In this document: positions 6,459 to 9,594 of the stretch, piece by piece | Layout of the letters: every line of letters starts with the position of its first letter | How positions within the stretch are numbered: the first letter of the stretch is position 1 | The notes under the pieces: generated by a model | Databases searched by the model: none | What the model saw: the letters and a program-made list of their open reading frames with translations, nothing else | Told to the model about the DNA's origin: nothing | Origin: Campylobacteraceae bacterium | GTDB lineage: Bacteria > Campylobacterota > Campylobacteria > Campylobacterales > JALSKU01 | Direction of reading: 5' to 3' | Assembly (NCBI GenBank): GCA_015488975.1 | Contig: WFMT01000039.1 | Location: 1 to 9,594, forward strand | Length of the DNA: 9,594 bases | Translations under genes and position numbers: made by a program

Positions 6459-8125
6459 ATCAAAAAAAGATAAGATTAGGTGATTTACTTATAGAAAAAG
6501 GTTTCATTTCTCAAGAGGATTTGCTTAAAGTTCTTCAAATCCAAAAAGAAGAAAGATATAGATATAAAATAGGTGAAATTTTTGTTAATGAAGGGTTTGT
6601 AAGTGAAAAAGAGTTGGCAGAGATTTTATCTGCTCAATTAAATTTGGAGTTTATAGATTTATATGCGCAAAAGATTAATTTTGAGCTTCTTTCAAAGTAT
6701 CCGTTAAGTATATTGAAAAGCCATAATTTGGTTCCATTTGATGAAACTGAAAAAGAAATTTATGTTGCGGTATTTGATCCCCTTGATTATGAGTCGATAG
6801 AAACGATAGAAAGAGTTATTCCTACAAAGCCTTTAAAAATCTTTATTGCTTTAAAAAATGATATATTGTATGTTATTGATAGGCTGGAGATAAAAACTTC
6901 TACAAAGATACTAATTGACAGCATAAAAAATGATATTAACTCGGGAAAATACAGAAATGATAATGAGCAAAGCTCTGTCATGAAACTTATAGAATTGATT
7001 ATCAAAGATGCCATAAATAAAAATGCAAGTGATATTCATATAGAACCAGATGCCTTAAATGTTACAGTAAGAGATAGAGTTGATGGGATTTTAAGGGAGA
7101 GTTTTGTTTTTGATATTGATATTTACAATGCACTTTCTTCGAGAATTAAGATACTTGGAAACCTTGATATCAGCGAAAAAAGAAGATCTCAAGATGGTAG
7201 ATTTGCACTTAAGATAAATAATGGAGAATATGATTTTAGGCTTTCAACTGTACCTGTAATGGGTGGTGAATCTATAGTGATGAGGATACTTGATCAGCAG
7301 AAAATACTTTTAAAACTAAATGAATTAGGTATAGAGAATGAAAATCTTATAAGTTTTGAAGAAATGTCTAAATCTCCTTATGGTATTATACTTATAACAG
7401 GACCTACAGGAAGTGGTAAAACAACAACCTTGTATGCTACATTAAATGAGATAAAAAGTATAGAAAATAAAATGATAACCATAGAAGATCCCATAGAGTA
7501 TCAACTCCCCTTAGCTCAACAAATTCAAATAAATGAAAAGATTGATTACGGATTTGCTAATGCATTAAAGTCCATTCTAAGGCAAGATCCAGATATTATA
7601 ATGGTTGGCGAGATTAGAGATGAAGAGACATTAAATATCGCTACCCAAGCTTCTCTAACTGGACACTTGGTGCTTTCTACCTTACACACAAATGATGCTC
7701 CTAGTGCTATAACAAGGATGATTCAAATGGGTTTGGAGCCATATCTTATCTCCGATTCTTTAGTCGGTATAGTTGCACAGAGATTAGTAAGAAAGATATG
7801 TCCTTATTGTAAGCGAGAATATAGAGTACAAAAAAATATTTTAAATAAAATTCAAAGCCATTTGCCTGAGAAATACACTTTTTTTAAAGGAGAGGGTTGT
7901 GATCGCTGTAATTTTAGCGGATTTTTAGGACGAACGGTTATCAGTGAAATTTTAAAAATTGACAATGTAGTGTCTCATATGATTGCAATTAGTATGAATA
8001 AATATGAAATTGCAAAAAAAGCAGAAGAAGATGGAAACTATAAACCAATGATTTATGACGGTATCTCAAAAGCATTAAGAGGGATCACTACTATTGAAGA
8101 GGTGCTAAGAGTTGCAAAATGGTAA
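6455..8125 (+). CDS. mshE: MshE assembly ATPase with N-terminal c-di-GMP-binding MshEN domain
   Basis: 556 residues from the ATG that overlaps the preceding stop. The N-terminal MshEN domain has two 24-residue half-motifs: the first at 7-30 starts RLGDLLIEKG, the second at 38-61 starts KIGEIFVNEG, and each ends in L-x-x-x-L-x-x-Q. In Vibrio MshE this domain binds c-di-GMP. A GspE N-terminal region follows, then the ATPase core: Walker A GPTGSGKT (316-323), an Asp box around MITIEDPIEY, Walker B DPDIIMVGEIRD (378-389) and a His box around GHLVLSTLHTND. Zinc-type pairs C-x2-C lie at 449/452 and 482/485. It should drive fibre assembly from the cytoplasm through MshG. All catalytic motifs are intact, and length is typical. 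The RLG half-motifs plus a GspE core are what distinguish MshE/PilB-type enzymes from plain GspE. It ends 6 nt before mshG. Confidence 0.9.
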   Translation: MNQKKIRLGDLLIEKGFISQEDLLKVLQIQKEERYRYKIGEIFVNEGFVSEKELAEILSAQLNLEFIDLYAQKINFELLSKYPLSILKSHNLVPFDETEKEIYVAVFDPLDYESIETIERVIPTKPLKIFIALKNDILYVIDRLEIKTSTKILIDSIKNDINSGKYRNDNEQSSVMKLIELIIKDAINKNASDIHIEPDALNVTVRDRVDGILRESFVFDIDIYNALSSRIKILGNLDISEKRRSQDGRFALKINNGEYDFRLSTVPVMGGESIVMRILDQQKILLKLNELGIENENLISFEEMSKSPYGIILITGPTGSGKTTTLYATLNEIKSIENKMITIEDPIEYQLPLAQQIQINEKIDYGFANALKSILRQDPDIIMVGEIRDEETLNIATQASLTGHLVLSTLHTNDAPSAITRMIQMGLEPYLISDSLVGIVAQRLVRKICPYCKREYRVQKNILNKIQSHLPEKYTFFKGEGCDRCNFSGFLGRTVISEILKIDNVVSHMIAISMNKYEIAKKAEEDGNYKPMIYDGISKALRGITTIEEVLRVAKW

Positions 8126-8131
8126 AGAGAT

Positions 8132-9373
8132 ATGAAGTTTTTTAGTATTAAATACATCAAAAACTCTGAACACAATATTGAAGTTATTGGGGCGGATAGC
8201 AAGATAGAGGCTATAAAGATATTTAAGCAAAAACCAATAGGTATTTTTGTTTCCATACAAGAGGTTCAAGAGCCTTTTTCAATGAAATTTGAGAGGTTAA
8301 AAAGCTTTATACGAGAAAAAACAAAGTCAAGAAAAGTTAATCTTCTTTCTTATATCTCTTCGTTAAGACAAATTTCTGTTATGTTAGATGCCGGCATAAA
8401 TATAAATAGCACTCTAACAAGTACCATCAAAAGTACTGATGATAAAAAATTAAAAGAAATTTTTGCTGATATCTTAGAAAGGCTTGAATCCGGAGCCGGC
8501 TTTAGCAAATCAATGCAAAAGTATCAAGAAGAGCTTGGGAATTTATCTGTTGCCATGGTTGATTTGGGTGAAAAAACAGGAATGCTTAGTGACTCGATAG
8601 GAAAATTAGCTGATATCTTGCAAGAAATACATGACAACAGAGTAAAGCTTAAAAAAGCAACAAGATATCCTATCATAACGATTTTTGCTATGATAATAGC
8701 ATTTGTAATAGTTATAGTTATGGTAGTTCCACAGTTTTCTTCCATTTTTAGTGAGTATAAAACAGCATTGCCGTTTCCAACTAGACTTCTTATATGGGTA
8801 GAAAAATCTATAATTAATTATTGGATTTATATCTCTTCGGGAGCTATATCTATATTTGTAATTTTTTCATATCTTTATAAAAAAACTTATAAATTTCATC
8901 TTTTTGCCGATAAAACGATGTTAAAGATATATATTGTAGGTCAAGTAGTATATTTGTCAATGATTGGTAGATTTATTTATATTTTTGACAGATTGACTCA
9001 ATCTGGCATTCCAGTCATTGAGGCATTAAAAACAGCTATCAGTATAGTTGATAACGAATATCTTAAAAGCAGACTCTTAACTATCACAGATAGAATTGAA
9101 GAGGGAAACAGCCTGACAAATTCTTTTAAAGATACGGAGCAGTTTGAGAGCATGGTGCTTCAAATGCTCGAAGCAGGCGAAAGCAGTGGGGCTTTAAATG
9201 CGATGCTGTCTAAGATATCGGCTTACTATAAAGCAAAATATGTAAATTTGGTTGATAATGTTTCTATGCTGATAGAGCCTATTTTGATTGCCGGTATTGC
9301 CGGTTTTGTCCTTTTGTTGGCTCTTGGTATATTTTTGCCTATGTGGTCACTTGCAGATGCGGTTGGAGGATGA
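8132..9373 (+). CDS. mshG: MshG inner-membrane platform protein (GspF/PilC family)
   Basis: 413 residues with two T2SSF repeats (about 72-200 and 276-398), the normal PilC/GspF arrangement. Each repeat begins with a helical bundle: LRQISVMLDAGININSTL in the first, and IFDRLTQSGIPVIEALKTA in the second. Membrane spans are predicted at about 178-201, 228-250 and 380-405, with the family's R-Y-P entry (178-180) and EPILIAGIAGFVLL (382-395) signature. The protein would contact MshE in the cytoplasm and feed pilins into the growing fibre. The ATG at 8132 is in the same frame as mshE, separated by its TAA and two codons. The upstream AAGAG ends only 2 nt before the ATG, so initiation probably relies on termination of mshE translation. 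Confidence 0.9.
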   Translation: MKFFSIKYIKNSEHNIEVIGADSKIEAIKIFKQKPIGIFVSIQEVQEPFSMKFERLKSFIREKTKSRKVNLLSYISSLRQISVMLDAGININSTLTSTIKSTDDKKLKEIFADILERLESGAGFSKSMQKYQEELGNLSVAMVDLGEKTGMLSDSIGKLADILQEIHDNRVKLKKATRYPIITIFAMIIAFVIVIVMVVPQFSSIFSEYKTALPFPTRLLIWVEKSIINYWIYISSGAISIFVIFSYLYKKTYKFHLFADKTMLKIYIVGQVVYLSMIGRFIYIFDRLTQSGIPVIEALKTAISIVDNEYLKSRLLTITDRIEEGNSLTNSFKDTEQFESMVLQMLEAGESSGALNAMLSKISAYYKAKYVNLVDNVSMLIEPILIAGIAGFVLLLALGIFLPMWSLADAVGG

Positions 9374-9374
9374 T

Positions 9375-9470
9375 ATGGATGTACAATCAGGTAGTATTGT
9401 TATAGCGATATTAAGTACGATTATACTTGGTGTCGGGCTTTGGATAATCTATAAGATAACCAATATATAA
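9375..9470 (+). CDS. 31-residue single-span membrane protein closing the operon
   Basis: An ATG at 9375, one base after the mshG stop, opens a 31-codon frame ending at TAA 9468-9470. It is preceded by a strong Shine-Dalgarno, GGAGG at 9365-9369, five bases from the ATG and better than most in the operon. The product is a short polar start (MDVQSGS), a hydrophobic helix (about residues 8-25, IVIAILSTIILGVGLWII) with spaced glycines, and a basic tail (YKITNI). The tail suggests its C-terminus stays in the cytoplasm. I do not recognise a family. It stands where Vibrio loci have mshF, but it is far shorter and I see no basis for that name. A small modulator of MshG or the alignment complex is an inference from position. 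An in-frame TTG at 9288 lies inside mshG and is not a credible start. Confidence 0.65.
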   Translation: MDVQSGSIVIAILSTIILGVGLWIIYKITNI

Positions 9471-9486
9471 AAGAAACTCCTAAATT

Positions 9487-9594
9487 CTAATTGCAAGTTA
9501 TATTTGAGTAATTTGTGGGGTTTGAACCGTTTACATCAATGAGTGTAAAATCTCCAACATGCAAAGTTTTTTGGTTACAATCAGCGCAGCTTAC
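9487..9594 (-). CDS. Convergent gene, C-terminal 35 residues (possibly an exported or pilin-like protein)
   Basis: On the minus strand the frame is open from the right edge of the window to a TAG at 9487-9489, encoding 35 residues beginning VSCADCNQKTLHVGDFTLID and ending SNITCN. The composition is protein-like: a C-x2-C pair, a third Cys two residues from the end, and a beta-strand-like alternation. A D-x-N-x-S sequon (DVNGS, bases 9523-9537) and other N-x-S/T triplets fit an exported, disulfide-bonded protein, and a pilin-type C-terminus is conceivable. No family can be named from this fragment. Its stop is 16 bp from the stop of the small membrane protein, a convergent arrangement. In AT-rich DNA a 108-base open frame is not proof of a gene, so confidence is moderate. 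Confidence 0.5.
   Translation of the reverse strand, partial: VSCADCNQKTLHVGDFTLIDVNGSNPTNYSNITCN

Noticed and set aside
6787..7014. Minus-strand open frame of 75 codons inside mshE
   Set aside because: Antisense shadow of a well-supported ATPase gene; no start context and no plausible product. The minus-strand frames at 8053-8256 and 8524-8745 were rejected for the same reason.
9288..9374. TTG-started 60-codon frame reaching back into mshG
   Set aside because: The first 29 codons overlap the conserved C-terminal span of mshG out of frame; the ATG at 9375 has a strong Shine-Dalgarno and is the credible start.
9440..9463. Imperfect hairpin (TTGG...CCAA) near the operon end as a terminator
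   Set aside because: The stem is short, needs a bulge and a mismatch, lies within the coding end of the small membrane protein, and has no U-tract after it.

Overview
The window is AT-rich, with Lys/Ile/Asn-rich proteins and Arg mostly encoded by AGA/AGG. It is packed with one long same-strand operon of envelope-machine genes. Base composition, the extended -10 promoter without a visible -35, and possible PglB-type glycosylation sequons fit a Campylobacterota (epsilonproteobacterial) genome, of the free-living sulfur-oxidiser/Arcobacter-like kind. That assignment is inference from style, not from a marker gene.

Layout. Positions 1-315 hold the 3' end of a GspH/FimT-like minor pilin gene. A short gap (316-359) carries a near-perfect extended -10 element. 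From 360 to 9470 there is an almost gap-free + strand operon: mshI (fused PilM/PilN-like, GspL-like), mshJ (PilO/GspM-like), mshK (PilP/GspC-like), mshL (secretin), mshM (ExeA-type AAA ATPase), mshN (membrane-anchored TPR protein), an exported protein I do not recognise, mshE (assembly ATPase with an N-terminal c-di-GMP-binding MshEN domain), mshG (GspF-like platform protein) and a 31-residue single-span membrane protein. Neighbours overlap by 4 or 8 nt or are separated by 1-6 nt, so translational coupling is likely throughout. A convergent minus-strand gene enters from the right edge and ends at 9487.

How the parts fit. The order I-J-K-L-M-N-(x)-E-G is that of the biogenesis half of the MSHA (mannose-sensitive haemagglutinin) type IV pilus locus known from Vibrio and relatives. 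MshE would power fibre assembly through MshG, with c-di-GMP as the expected control signal. MshI, MshJ and MshK would form the inner-membrane/periplasmic alignment complex, MshL the outer-membrane pore, and MshM and MshN accessory factors. The pilin half is probably upstream, where the partial minor pilin lies. No retraction ATPase (PilT) or prepilin peptidase is in the window.

Most worth a second look: three D-x-N-x-S/T sequons in the 104-residue pilin fragment; the unrecognised exported protein coupled to mshE; the 31-residue membrane protein closing the operon; the two repeat-built low-complexity segments of the secretin; and the longer spacer between the two c-di-GMP half-motifs of MshE.
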